NCBI GenBank assembly: GCA_900074885.1
Contig: FJUW01000002.1
Coordinates: 310,001-374,000, forward strand
From: Rhynchosporium graminicola
Lineage: Eukaryota; Ascomycota; Leotiomycetes; Helotiales; Ploettnerulaceae
DNA: 64,000 bases
Direction: 5' to 3'
Shown: in pieces, positions 1-14,682 of the stretch
Layout: the number at the start of each line of letters is the position of its first letter
How positions within the stretch are numbered: position 1 is the stretch's first letter
Program-made: the position numbers and the translations under genes
The notes under the pieces: generated by a model
The model's input: only the letters and a program-made list of their open reading frames with translations
What the model was told of the DNA's origin: nothing
Database searches by the model: none

Positions 1-54
1 ACGCCGCCTGCATACTTTTTGCTACCAACATGCGATTGTGAAAACGGGCTAGCT

Positions 55-3000
55 ATGACCAAACGACTTTCTATCCTCAATGACCCTCCTACGATTTTGG
101 AAGGGCCCCAACTCCTACATGAGCTGATCCGATGGGAACAGCATAGTAAAACATGCGCCATAGACTTTACCAGCAAAGGAAAAAGGCAACGATACAGCTA
201 TCGTGATGTGCAGATATGCGTGGAATCTCTGCAATCGCGAATTTGCGAAGGTCTAGCGAAGTCCCAGCTAACCGAGACCAAAACTCACCAACACATCATT
301 CCAATCCTTCTTCCACAATCACCCGGACTCTATGTATCGCAGCTGGCTATTCTCCAATCCGGAGGTGCCTTCTGTCCTATCAACCTCGATGCGCCCAAGG
401 ACCGAATCAAATTCGTCGTCGATGATGTTTCCGCAGAGCTTATTATCACAACTTCTGAGTTCGAAAATGTTGTGTCTTGGGAGAATGGGCCATTTGTCAT
501 TTTGGTTGACGAGTTTCCCAGTGTTGGGAATGAACAACCGAGGGAAAGCGCAACAGCACATGAGGTCACACCAGATGACATATCCTATGTGATGTACACA
601 TCTGGCTCAAGTGGAACTCCAAAGGGTGTGGCCGTAAGTCATCTGGCAGTTTCGCAGTCACTCCTGGCGCACGAAAAACACATCCCTCGATTTGATCGAT
701 TTCTACAATTTGCCGCGCCGTCATTTGATGTTTCAGTCTTCGAGATATTCTTTCCACTGGTGCGAGGCTCGACATTGGTCGGTTGTATTAGAAGCCAGCT
801 TCTCGATGATTTGCCGGGCATGATTACAGAACTAGAGATCGATGCGGCAGAACTGACACCCACAGTCGTCGGTTCTTTATTTCAGAAAAGATCAAACGCC
901 CCAGGGCTAAAGGTTCTTCTGACTATAGGCGAGATGTTAACGACGCCAATTGTCAAGGAATTTGGTGGGTCAAAGACGCAGTCGAACATGCTTTACGGAA
1001 TGTATGGCCCAACAGAAGCCTCCATTCATTGTACAGTATATCCGAAGATGGAGGCAGATGCAAAACCCGGAAACATAGGAATCCCTTTTGAGACCGTCTC
1101 CACATTCATTGCCTCTGCAAGTACCTCCTCGGAAGATGCATCTAAACTCAAAATCTTGCCTATTGGAGAGCTCGGCGAGCTTGTACTAGGCGGTCCACAG
1201 CTTGCACGAGGGTATCTAAACCGAGAAGAACAGAACAGGGCAGCATTTGTGCATTTAAACGACAGAGTATACTATCGGACTGGCGACAAGGCACGTCAGC
1301 TGGAAAACGGAACGATCGAAATTCTGGGGCGCATCAGTGCTGGTCAGGTAAAGCTTCGTGGTCAAAGAGTTGAACTCGGCGAGATTGAGGAGGTTGCTTA
1401 CAAGCATTCTGGACTGAAGACGGTGGTAGCAGTTGTCTTGAATGGTGTACTCGTGATGTTTGCACTTACAGACAACCAGTCAATTAAGTCTGAGAATGTG
1501 TTGGAGACCTGTACTAAGTGGCTTCCAAAATTCATGATACCGAGCGAGGTTGTGCTTCTGCAGAAATTCCCATATCTACCATCGGGAAAGGTAGATAAAA
1601 GGCAGTTGGAGTGCGACTATCACACTGAACGAGCATCTTCCGAAATCAATTTAAAGGGGCCGACTGAGACAGATCAAGTTGTCAAAACCGTCCTTCAAGA
1701 AACACTTGGCAAGTACTCGTTTACAACGCGACTTGCAGCTGCAGGCATCGATTCTCTCGTTGCAATCAGAGTAGCGTCAAAATTACGAGGTGTGGGTTAC
1801 AGCGTTAACACTCTGGAGGTGCTTCAAGCGGAGACCTTGAACTCCCTCGTCGAGCTATGCGACAACTCGAAACCCATTGAACCTGTCAGAAATTCGAACA
1901 GACTGCCAACCAAAGACCCGATCAAAACTGTGCTGAATGGACATGCGAAAGATGTCGAATACACCATGCTTTGCACACCACTTCAGTCTGCTATGCTTTC
2001 GGAAACTGCCATCGACAGAAGGGCATATCGAAACTGGATAGAGTTGGAATTAACGGGAATTCACAATGTTGAAGACGTGATTTCAGGCTTGCATGACTTG
2101 GCCGATGCAAATCCAATCCTAAGAACTGGGTTTGCAGAGCCAAATGATCGCAACGATTACGTGCAAATCATATGGAGAAGCCTAGCGGAGTATCAGATTG
2201 CAGTTGTGGAAAGATTCCAGTTTGAATTTGAAGAGTCCAAAGACACATCTCTGCATCGACCCGTTCGGTTCCAAGTCCTACACTTCGATGCTGATACAAA
2301 GCTTCTCATACACATCCATCACGCTCTTTACGATGCTTGGTCGCTTGAATTGATGTTTGATGATCTCAACACTCTGCTTCTAGGCCGAACTCTTTCACAC
2401 CGTCCACCGTTTTCTGATGTTGTTGACGGCTACCAGACTGGTTTGCTGTTACCTGATGCTTGGTCGTCGAAAGACTACTGGAAAGATCATCTTGCCCTCC
2501 TTGACGCAGCACAACTCCCAAATTTTCACACCAAACAAGCTCCTCCTACGTCCCTAGCAATCGCACAACATCGCACCTCGCTTTCTACATCGGGTCTTGA
2601 AGCGGCTGCGCGCCAATTATTGTCCAGTCCACAGTCATTATTTCAAGCAGCTTATGCTCTTGTTCTAAGCTCGTACATGGGTTCCTCGGATATCTGTTTC
2701 GGAACAGTATTTTCAGGTCGAACTCTGCCAATCGCTGGGATTGAAGACATAGCAGGACCATGCCTTGCAACTCTGCCAATTCGAGTCGACATTTCCACGT
2801 CCACAGACTTACAAGGCTTGGTCCAAGAGCTCAATTCTACAAATAGGAAGCACTTGCAGCACAGCACACTACCTCTGCGTGACATCAAAGCCACCAACGG
2901 AAATAACCCTCGACAGCTACTGTTTGACACTCTGCTCATATGGCAACAGACACTGCACAGCTATGATCACAAGAGAGAACATGTCGTCCTCGTAGATACG

Positions 3001-6000
3001 GTGGATAATCTTGAATTCAATTTGACGCTTGAGGTGATTCCGAGTTCAGACAACATTGTGCTCAATGCCAATTACCAGCAAGCGTTATTCCCACCTTCGC
3101 AGATCGAGATGTTGTTGTCGCAAGTTGAGCAGCTTGTCAAAGCCATTCTTAAAGATGCGAGTACCTCGCTCGAGACCGTCTTCAGTCACCTCAAGAAGAG
3201 TGTCGTTTCCATTGAGAACGAAAATCCCAACACGGAGCTTAAATCCGGGACACTGTCGAGTGCAGTAGAAAATCTGGCAATTTCGTATCCGGATAGACCC
3301 GCCATAGAGTTTGCCAAGTCAATCGACGAGAAAAACATCGATGCGAACCGTATATCATACTCAGAGCTCAATTCGTACTCGAACCAGATCGGAAACTACC
3401 TGATCCAAGAGCATGGCGTTCTTCCGGACGAGCTCGTCTGCATATGCATGGAGAAGTCTATTGAGCTCTATGCTTGCATCCTGGCGACCGCTAAAATTGG
3501 AGCCGGTCACCTCCCTCTTACTCCCGACGTGCCTCATGATCGACTGCAGCATATATTACATGAGGCGAAGATTAGGGTCGTCATGGCACAATCGACCTCC
3601 AGACCTCTCCTCAAGCTCTTCAATTTTGTCAAAGTGTTTTACATCGATGAATTTAGCCTGACTTTGTATTCCGTTCGTAACATACCACCTCGGTCTACAC
3701 CTGACATGGTGTCGTATTGTGTGTTTACTTCTGGTAGTACAGGGACACCCAAAGGGGTTCTCGTGACACAAGGAAACCTTCTTAGCAACCTGGACGTCCT
3801 TCAAGATCTTTATCCCACGAACAAGCATTCTCGGTTCTTGCAATCCTGCTCCCAAGCTTTCGATGTTTCAGTATTCGAGATATTCTTCGCCTGGAGAGTT
3901 GGCGGGACTATCTGCTCAGCTGTCAAGGACGTTTTGTTTCGAGACATAGAGAACGCCATCCGCATGTTCAATATCACTCATCTGAGTCTGACTCCCACTG
4001 TGGCTGCTTTGATTGATCCTGAGAAAGTGCCTAGAGTTGAGTTTCTGGTCACTGCTGGAGAAGGCGTTACTTCTAAAGTGTTCAATGCTTGGGCAGATAG
4101 GGGTCTGTGGCAAGGATACGGCCCTAGCGAGACAACAAACATATGCACCGTCAACCCCCGAGTGACGAAGTCAGATGCGATCAACAATATCGGACCACCT
4201 TTCAAGAACACTTCCGTTTTTGTGCTGGCGCCTGGGCCGAAGTTCATATTGGTTCCACGAGGTGGTGTTGGGGAATTCTGTTTTGGCGGCTCGCAAGTCT
4301 TTCGTGGGTACATGGACAGTGATCAAGACATTGGCAAAATCATTGACCACCCAGAGTTTGGACGTCTGTATCGCACCGGAGATTTTGGAAGGCTGATGCT
4401 AGATGGTTCCTTAGTCTTTACAGGACGAATCGACGACCAGGTCAAGATCCGAGGGCAAAGGGTAGAGCTTGGCGAAATCAACAACATTATGTTGAATTTC
4501 GTCGAAGTTACAGACTGTGTCACAATGGTAATCAGTAGTGAGACTGACAGTTCGCAAAGCCTGATATGCTTCTGGACCACCGATCAAGATGCGTCCGGAA
4601 ATCTGGAATGTCTCAACCCTGACTTAGCCATCATTACCAAGCTGTACAAAGGTCTAGACTCGGTACTACCAGCATACATGATTCCATCCGCTCTCATTCC
4701 TATCTCGTTTATGCCGTCTACAGCCCAGGGGAAAATCGATAAGCGGCTCTTGGTCAAGCTTTTCCAGGACCTTGACGTTAAGTATCTCGACCAGACTTCT
4801 CAAGCATCCAGATCTGCTTCAGATCATACCTGGACACAAATCCAGAAAATGATTGCGAAGGGTGTTTCCGAACTGGTTGGAGTGCCATTTGGTGATATTG
4901 GCCCGGATACATCTTTCTTCAGTCTAGGCATCGACTCAATATCCGCTATTCAACTCTCGAAAAGTCTCACTAAGCACACAATGAGCCATATCAATATATC
5001 TGACATCTTGAAGTTCCCATCAGTTGTCAAGTTAGCAGAGAGAATTGAGTCGCAAAGTGGAAAAGTCCAGACAGATGGACTATCGCTACCAGACGATACA
5101 AACTTTGGATTCGCCGAGGACTTCATCGTATCCACCACAGCCAATTTTGAGCGTGCGGGTAAGAGTGTAAAATTTATTCTCCCTTGCACACCACTCCAGG
5201 AAGCCATGCTGTCAGCAGCAGAAGCCTCGTCAGAAAATTTGTATGGCAACCAAGTCACCTTAGATATTCGTGGTGATATCGCAAAGCTAGAGAACTGCTG
5301 GCGGGAAATGGTGCGGAGACATGATATTTTACGAACTTGTTTCGTAGCTACGGATATGCCACGGTATCCCTTCATTCAAGTCGTTCTGGAAGACTACGAT
5401 ATGAATTTTACATCGATAAGGTCGATAGAGGACAGGAAGCCGCAGAAGGTTTTCGAGCCACCATATTCCCTGAATTTTAAGCAATCGTCTGGGACTACGC
5501 AGCTTGTCATCTCTATGCATCATGCCTTGTATGATGGGGTGGCTCTTGCAGTACTTTATGACGAAGTTGAGAAGAAGTACCGTAGCGACGTCCTCCCAGC
5601 TTCTATTTCATTTAGTCCATTTTTGAAGTCAATGGTGTCGATGGACATGGATGAAGCAGACAATTTCTGGATATCCAAACTGGGTGGCTGCAGCTTTCCA
5701 AAACTAGATAGCATGCGAGCCAATATAAAAGGCTACAGACAGGAAACTCGCACCAATATCCAACGTATTAGCGGGAAATCAGCTCTTAGCTGGCTGGAAA
5801 AAACCACTCGGAAGCACAGTACTTCTCTGTTGGCGGCATGCCACACAGCTTGGGCTGCACTTTTAGCCGAGAGACTCCAAGAAACCGATGTATGTTTCGG
5901 CAACATCGTCAGCGGACGTACCCTTCCAGTCGAAGGTATCGAGCGATTAGTTGCACCCTGCTTCAACACAATCCCCTCTCGTCTACAAAATATTCACCAA

Positions 6001-9000
6001 CTCTCCTATCTCGAAGCCTTCAGAAGGCTTCAGTCCCTCAATGCGGACTCGCTACGATTTCAAATGACACCATTACGTCGCATTCAATATAAACTCAGCT
6101 CTGATGGATCTCGTCTGTTCGATACCCTTTTCATTTTACAGCAACCGCCACGAGACCTCGATTCCTCGATATGGTCTCTTTCAGATGACAGCGGTGCTAT
6201 GGATTTCCCTCTCGTTTGTGAGGTTGTGCCTAGACCTAGCGATGATACCCTTGAACTTATTTTGCACTCATACAGCTCTGTTATCTCCACGGACGATGCT
6301 TTGGTCTTCCTTCAGGCTCTTGATGAGAAGCTTCGAGTGGCGTTGCAGAATCCACGTCGTCAGATATTATCACCAGCAATGAAAGAAGGTATCATGGAGA
6401 AACTTGACAATCAGCAAAAGTCAACGCCAGAAGAATCTGCAGAGACCCCACCAAAGCCATTCTCTCCAGATGAGCTTAAAATCCGGGAAATAATTTCGAG
6501 CTTTACGAACGTACCTGCTAAGAATATCAGAAGAGACATGAGCATCTTTAGACTTGGCTTAGATAGTATCAGCACAGTACAAGTGGCAACTCGCCTCCGC
6601 AAACAGGGTCACAATATTCTGGCCAGCGATATATTAGAGAACCCAACTATCGCCCAGCTGAGCGCTTTTCTGTCTCGATCTGAAGACGGCAATTCTCGAA
6701 TCGTGGACTATGACTTCCAAGCATTTGACGACGAGCACCGAGAACTTATATGTTCGAAGATTGGCCTGGCGTCCGAAAATGTCGAAGCTGTATTACCTTG
6801 CACGTCTATTCAGCGAGGGATGCTTGCTCAAACACTGCATTCTGAAGGCCTCGAGTACGTCAACAGTATCTGGTTCCAGATCTCCCCCGAAGCTTCAGTA
6901 TCGAAACTCAGAGATGCTTGGAGGTGCGTATGTGAGAAAAACGAGATCCTGCGAACGGTCTTCGTGACAACTGAAAGTTCCAAGCACCCATTTGTGATGG
7001 TTGTTCAAAGGAAAGAAGTGTGCGAGTTGCCTTGGTATGAGAGTGCAGAAGAGCTGCCTCGGGATTTGGGAGCTGAAGACTTTCTCCAAAAGTCATGGAG
7101 CTTAAACCTTTTCGAAGAGGACGGCGTTACGATCCTTAGATTCACAGCACACCATGCTCTGTATGATGCCCAGTCGATGCGAATGCTTTTAGCAGATGTT
7201 GCACGAATATATGCCAACCAGTCTCCGTCGGCCCACCCTCCTGTAAAGCAGCTTATTGGAGCGATACTACAGGCTTCTTTACACAATCAGGATGAGAAGA
7301 AATCTTTCTGGGAGAAAGACGAGAATAAGATTATCGTCAATCGCTTTCCTGATCTCACTCCTCTACGTGTATCAGACACATCCAGTGCAGTCAAGGAGCT
7401 CGTATCGCAGTCATCTTCTGTCAAAATTGAGGAACTATGCCGCAGTAATGGAGTTACCGTTCAAGCTGCTACACAGGCGACATGGGCTAGATTACTGGCC
7501 TTCTATATCGGCGAGATCTCCACGACGTTCGGCATGACACTTTCCGGTCGGTCAATCCACGAGAATGCTGATCAGATCGCCTTCCCAAGTATCGTTACAC
7601 TTCCAGTACGATGCGAGATTACTGGCACCAACGCAGAACTCCTCTCCAGAACCATGAACGCGAACACCTCACTTCACAAGCATCAGCTCACCCCCCTGAC
7701 TTCGATACAAAAATGGGCTGGGTATCCCGAAGGCAAGATTTTCGACACTCTTTTTACGTTCCAAAAATTATCGAACGATGGCGAGGAAGCCGATGAGCCG
7801 TGGAAAATTGTCAAGGAAGAAGCATCCGTGGATTTTGCCATTTCTCTGGAAGTGCAGCCTACCACGGGGAACGAGATGACGCTTCGACTGACTTTCCAAA
7901 AAGACCTTATCCCAACTGAACAAGCTGAATTGCTTCTTCAGCAGTATGACGCATTGTTGCTGGACACACTCGAGAATCCTCAGAATTTCTGTGATATAGC
8001 TCCTCGCACATCGAACACGTTACTTTCTATCACGGCTGCAGAAGAGGACGTCTTGACTGCTCCTGTCAACCTGCTCCACGAGTTCGTCGAGTTAGGGGCT
8101 CGTGAATTTCCCGATAGAAATGCTCTTGAGTTTGCTACGAATATAGAGCCAGACAATTTTAAGAGCATATACTGGACCTATAGCCAGCTCAACCAGGAGG
8201 CAAACAAAGTCGCCAATATGCTGTTACAGCGCAATGCTGACCCTGGACAGATGATCGCGATATGCTTCGACAAGTGTGCCAAGGCATCTTTCACTATAAT
8301 TGGTATCCTGAAAGCTGGATGCTCGTACGTTGCGCTCGATCCGAATGCACCGGCTGATCGACTGAAATTCATCGTCAAGGACTCAGGTGCTAAGATGGTG
8401 GTTACAGCTGGCAAACCTGGCCAGAACATCGCGGGTATTTTAGATGGAGAGATGATTAACTTGGACTCCCCAGATATCCTGCAGAGCTGCTCTTCTGAAC
8501 AACCGAAGTTATCTCGCGACATCTTACCAGAAGATGTCGCATACTGTCTGTATACATCTGGAACAACTGGTACTCCCAAGGGTTGTCTAATCACCCACGA
8601 AAACACCGTCCAATTCATGCTTGCGTTCTCTGTGCTGTTCGCTGGCCACTGGGACGAGGATTCGAAATACCTACAATTTGCTTCCTTCCACTTCGACGTC
8701 AGCGTCATGGAACAATTTTGGAGCTGGAGTGTAGGCATTTGCGTTGCATCAGCTCCACGAGATCTGATATTTGAAGACATCACTGGCGCTATTCAACAAC
8801 TTGCGATCACTCACATTGACCTCACGCCTAGTCTTGCCCGTCTAATTCACCCGGACGAAGTGCCGACTCTCTGCAAAGGAGCTTTTATTACAGGTGGGGA
8901 GCAACTTAGACAAGAAATCCTTGATGTCTGGGGCGAGCATGCTTGTATCTACAATGGCTATGGACCAACCGAAGCAACTATTGGCTGTACCATGTATCCT

Positions 9001-12000
9001 CGAGTCCCCAAGAACGGCAAGCCATCGAATATTGGACCCGCATACATCAACGTAGGCTCGTTTGTTCTCAAACCCGGAACCGAGCTTCCAGTCTTGCGAG
9101 GTGGCATCGGAGAGCTATGTGTCTCAGGCAAGCTTGTAGGAAAAGGATATCTTAATCGTCCAGATTTGACAGCTGAGCGATTTCCAACGTTGAAATCCTT
9201 CAACGAACGCGTTTACCGCACTGGAGACCTAGTTCGCATCCTCCACGACGGGAGCTTCATATTCCTCGGAAGAGCTGACGATCAAGTCAAACTTCGGGGT
9301 CAGCGTCTTGAGCTTAGCGAGATAAACGAAGTCATTAAGAACGGTGTTGATGGTATTGAAGAGATCGTCACTTTAGTACTCAAGCATAGCACTCAGCAGA
9401 AAGAGCAGCTCGTAACATTCTTTGTCACGAATCCCCAATCAGACAACCAAAACACCCCGGTCTCGCCTTTGAGAGATACTTGCAAAGCTCGCTTGCCTGG
9501 ATACATGGTGCCAACACATTTCATCCCCATCAATGCGCTGCCCTTGAATGCGAACAACAAATCCGATTCCAAGCAGCTAGCGGCTATGTACAACGAGCTC
9601 AAAGTTGAGGATCTGCAACGGCTGAGCCAATCTGATCAAGATGACAATAATTGGACCGATTGTGAGCAACAAGTGCTCGATGTTATCAGCAATGTCCTGT
9701 CAGTTGATGCGACAGCTTTGACTGGCGGTACCACAATCTTTGAGCTTGGAGTCGATTCTATATCGATCATTGGCTTTGCTCGGTCTTTGCAGAGTGCCGG
9801 ACTAGGCAACGCAAAGCTTTCGGTGGTGAAGAACAACACATCGGTGAAAGCTCTTGTTCGAGCTCTCCTCGAGGGTAACTATGACGATCAAGGTAGGGAA
9901 AATGCATATATTGCAGCAGCACAGGATATCGCAGCTTTTGAGCAGAGACATCGTTTATATATCTGTGGAGAGCTAGGAGTTGAGAGTGTAGATGTTGAAA
10001 AGATCGCTCCGTGTACCCCGGTACAGGAAGGTATGATCTACCGGTTCCTTGAGAGTGAATCTCCACTCTACTTTAACAAGTTCGATTTTGAGCTTGATGT
10101 GGACGTTGATCTAGAGCAATTATTGAGTGCCTGGAATAGGGTCACCAAGAAGCTTGAGGTCTTGCGGATGAAGTTTGTAACAACGGATGATGGTTTCGCT
10201 CAAGTTGTATTGCGAGAAGCAGATACTTCCTCGTACCAAGAATTTATCGACTATGGCTCGGAAGAAAAGGCAGCTGCTCTGAGAATGCCTTACAGTTTCA
10301 CGTTCCAGTCAACCTCTGAAGTGAAGACTATGAAGCTTCAGATGTTCCATGGTCTATACGATGGCAATAGCCTGAAAATGTTACTACGTTGTGTCGTTGA
10401 CGAGTATCACGAGAAGTCGACTGACTACGGGCCATTGTTTACATCCTCGCTTTCTTACGGGCCTCTCGCCCATACGCCAGGAGCCAGAGCCTTCTGGACA
10501 TCGCATCTCAACGACTGGTCTTCTAGTCAGATGCCGGATAGTCTCGAATCAACTATCGACATAGTCGCCAAGAGGGCAGTGAATCTCTCTGACTTCGATG
10601 ATGTACGCAAAAAGCTCGGCGTAACTCCTCAAGCTCTAGTGCAGGCTGCATGGGTCTCAACCCTTCAAACACTGACATCCTCCAATCTCACGATCGGCAT
10701 CGTCACATCAGGTCGCGCTATTGATTTTGATGACGCAGATAAGGTCATCGGACCCCTTTTTAATACAATCCCATTCCATATCAAGCTTGGCCCTGGCGCC
10801 AAGTCATGTGAACTGGTGACTAAGTGCCACGATTTCAATATGCAGATGCAAGATTTCCAACATACGCCATTGAAAGATATTCAAAAGTGGAGTTCTGCGA
10901 AGCCAGGACAGAGCCTGTTTGATACGCTGTTTGTGTTTCAGAGGCCAGAGGTGGAAGATGTGGATTTTGCGAAGGGCGTGTGGAGGGAGACGGGCGATGA
11001 GATAGTCGCTGATGTGAGTGAACATTCTCCTTAGTAGCAAAGAAGGAAGCTAACATACAGCAGTACTCGTTGGCCTTCGAGGCGACGCTGAGCCCTGACA
11101 ACAGCAAGCTGTCGCTCACTATCGTCGCTCAAGGCTCGACTATCTCGCAGTCGTCAGCAGATGATCTTCTTCGTCAATTCGAAACAATAATTCTTGATAT
11201 GCTTGAAAGCTCTGGAGAAAATGTGATATCAGTTTCGGGGACAAAAGACGAGAATGATCCCGCCACACAAGACCGACTATCGTCACCATTTGCATCAAGC
11301 ATTCAAGAAACACCAAGCGGACTTTTCACATGGACCGATGAGGCGAAAGCAATCAGAACAGAAATAGCCGCATTAGCCAAAGTCTCTGCAGATGATGTCA
11401 AAGAAATCTCATCAATCTTTGAACTAGGACTAGATAGTATCGATGTCATCAAACTTGCCTCCAGACTCAAGAAGCAAGGGATCGAGATACCTGTCAGCAC
11501 CATGGTCAAAAGCCAAACCATCGCCAAGATTATTCTTAATATGTCTACCAAAAAGACCATCTCCAGGACTGCGAGTGGACAGACAGTTCAGGAGATGAGT
11601 CGAGAGTTGACCACGTATCTAAAGGCACAAGGCAAGTTACCTAAGAACTTTGAGGCTGTCTTACCAGCGACCCCACTCCAGCAGAGTATGATCAATGAGA
11701 TGATCAATTCTGGGTATAAAAGATACTTCAACGTCGATGGGTTTGAGTTGGGTGAGGGTATCGATCTGGAAAAGCTGAGGAATGCAGTGATAAGTGTGAT
11801 TCGGGAATCTCCGATCCTCAGGACAACATTTGTAGAGGTCGATGATCCAAAATCAGCTGTGAGCTTCGCTCAGATTATTCACGGGGCTGAAGAGACCATG
11901 GAGGGCATCGCTTCAAAGTTAACTCGTTTACAAGAAGGGGGCAGCTTTGAAAGCTACATGAAAGCCTTCGAAACCGAGGCCGCCAGAGTAGCAGAGGAGG

Positions 12001-14682
12001 ATCAACAACTGCTGCAAGTACAATTCGTAGAAGCAGAGACTTCGAAGTATTTGGTGATCGCCATCTCTCACGCTTTGTATGATGGAACATCTCTACGGGC
12101 AATTCACGAGGATATTCAGAAATCATACCACGGATCGGTATCACCACGACCAGACTTTATGCCTTTCCTGGGAGAGGTCTTCGAATCTACAACCGAAGAT
12201 GCGAAGAGGTTTTGGAGAACAACGTTGTCGAACTTACCTACAGCGATCTTTCCTCGACAAGATTCTGGAACCGAAAATGCAAGCCTAACGACACGATTGG
12301 AGCGCCGATCTCGTGTTTCATTAAAGGACATCGAAGCACTATGCAAATCAGCGAGGATTACACCACAAGCCCTCGGACAAACATGTTGGGCTTTGGTTCT
12401 CTCTCAACTCATGGGCCAGCTCGATGTCGTCTTCGGTTCCGTCCTCTCGTGTCGTGATTCCGAGGAAGCTGGCTCTGTTATGTTCCCACTCATGAACACT
12501 GTTGCTGTGCGCTCCATTATTCATGGCAGCTTATCAGACATGCTCAAATACATGCAAGACATGAGCGACACCACGAGACAATACCAACATTTCCCTCTTG
12601 GAACTGCTCAGGCTTATGCACTTGCATCTAGACACGACCCGACTCTGCCCACTGATACAAGGTTGTTCGATACGCTGTTCATCTACCAAGGTCGTCGGCA
12701 GACGAAGGCGAATGACAAAATTTACGAATCTATCTATGGGGTGTCCGATGTCGAGTTCCCGGTATGCGTTGAGATGGAGATTGTGGATGACGAGTTCCTC
12801 TCATGGACTACGGCCTGCAAGGGCATTGCAAGAAACACTGAGGAGACAGAAGGCATTCTCGAAGCACTGGACCAAGTTCTGGGGAGAATTGTATCCGATC
12901 CTGAAGTTCAGACTATCATGTCTGTGGCTAGTGGTGTTTCTGTCTGTGGATTACCAAGCTTCAGAATCAAAGAACAAAAGCAGCAGCCAACCCCTCAAAC
13001 AGCGAACTCGATTGACCACACAAAGTGGTCAATCAGTGAGCTTGCTATCAGAAACGCTCTACATGTTCTGTCCGGCATCCCAGAAGAGTCGATCCGCAAA
13101 GACTCTACGATATTCCATGTCGGACTCGACTCCATTTCTGTCCTTAAACTTCCTGCTTTATTAAAGAAGTCTGGTATGAAACTCAGCGTATCAATTATCA
13201 TGAAAGAACAAACCGTCCTTGCAATGGCGAAAGCAGCGCAGGCATCTGGACCGGATGTTGAGACTTCTCTGGATGTTGACAAGGTCATAGCTGATGCCAT
13301 TTCGGATCTTGATCTGAAAGCAGAGCTTGCTGATCTGAAGAAAGATGGGGGAGAAATCGATTATGTCATGCCTGCTACGGCTGGAGAAGAATATATGATT
13401 CGACAGTGGCAGATCTCGCAGGGTGCGATGTTCTATCAAACCTTCACATACGCGCTATGTAATGCAATTGATAGGGCAGAACTTGAGCTTGCTTGGAAGA
13501 CGCTCTTAGCGAGACATGACATTCTGCGAGCAGGTTTCATCGAGGTTCAAAAAAAGCTCTTGCAAGTCGTCTTCAAGAATCTACCCAATGATGTAATCTA
13601 CACCACTCAAGAAAACTCAGCGGGGACTCGAAAGTCATCCCCTAATCTACGCTTGCCTCCGCTAGACTTGGTCGTCGTATATCCAGAAAGTTCCAAGCCA
13701 AAAATCATGCTGGTCCTCCATCACGCTCTCTACGATGGTGTCAGTCTACCTATCATTCTTAATGAATTGCAGTCTCTGTACCGTGGCAACACACTCGAGC
13801 CTACCAATCTCAACTTCAAGACATTTGTTGCCCAGTCCATATCAGCTGCACCATTAGCAGCTATGAAAGATAAATGGATGACCTACCTCAACCATGGCTC
13901 AGATACAGCTGTTTCTCATCCACCTCCAATCACTAGCAACAAACGCACAGAAGTCTACCACCCATCCACACCCATCAAACCACTCCGACGACTCGCCCAA
14001 GAAATGGGCGTCAGTACAGATGCGCTCTTCCTCGCCGCGCTCTCCAAAATCCATGCCCGTACTCTCCAGCAACGATCAAAGAACCCCCAGGCTCAAATCC
14101 CACGAGTCATACTAGGAATCTATCTCGCCAATCGAGCACCATTCGATAGCGATCTCTCCTCACTCGCAGCACCAACTCTGAACCTCCTACTTCTTTGCAT
14201 CGTCTACCCCCTAAAGCGAAGTATCGAAGATGTAGCGCGACATGTACAGAGTGATATCCGTCGTATTGGGAGCCAAGACATGGTATCTGCCAGTCTACAA
14301 CAAATTTACGAATGGACCGGTACGAGAGTTGATTGCTTCGTCAACATCCTGAGAAGTGGCGGAGATGTCGATGGTAGTTCTGGAAGTGAAGAATGGACTC
14401 CTGTTCAAGACTTAGGGACGAGAGCTGAGGTCGTGGTCACTGAACCAAATGCGAAGATGGTGAAGAAGGATGCAGGGGAAGGAGCGTACCTGGTAAGGCT
14501 TCGGATTTTTCTTTTGATTGTTAGGTTGCGAAGAGAAGCTAACTACTTGACAGCCATCGGTCGATATTGAACTCCGCTATCATGGAGAGACAATCGATAT
14601 GGGTGTCTTTGCGCCGGAGGAGATGCTCTCGGTCAAGGGAGCTGAGAAATTGATTGATGATTTTATTGCGTTCTGGAAATGA
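55..14682 (+). CDS. sidC: Ferrichrome/ferricrocin-type siderophore NRPS (SidC/NPS2 family)
   Basis: Multimodular synthetase that would join N5-acyl-N5-hydroxyornithines and small amino acids into a cyclic hydroxamate siderophore for iron storage. Exons are 55..11013, 11061..14492 and 14554..14682, giving about 4,839 aa; both introns carry GCTAAC branch points. Reading motifs in order gives A-T-C-A-T-C-T-C-A-T-C-T-C-T-C. The three A domains have core motifs near residues 181, 1230 and 2833. Six T domains have the carrier Ser at 567, 1628, 2171, 3235, 3779 and 4344. The six C domains read HHALYDA (755), HHALYDG (1822), HHALYDA (2366), FHGLYDG (3431), SHALYDG (3989) and HHALYDG (4540), so the catalytic second His is always kept. 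There is no thioesterase, and the T-C-T-C tail is typical of this family. The ATG at 55 is chosen because the protein then starts like its relatives; the frame is open to the window edge, so an upstream exon is possible. The acceptor at 11060 could instead be 11063 (one Gln fewer). Confidence 0.93.
11014..11060 (+). other. Intron 1 of the siderophore NRPS
   Basis: Donor GTGAGT, branch GCTAAC and acceptor ACAG give a 47-nt phase-0 intron that carries an in-frame stop at its TTAG. Removing it joins the fourth condensation domain to its C-terminal half in the same frame. A tandem CAGCAG makes a 50-nt version equally legal. Confidence 0.9.

Noticed and set aside
8178..8783. A 201-codon minus-strand frame inside the NRPS
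   Set aside because: Shadow of the third adenylation domain; the plus-strand frame carries all family motifs.
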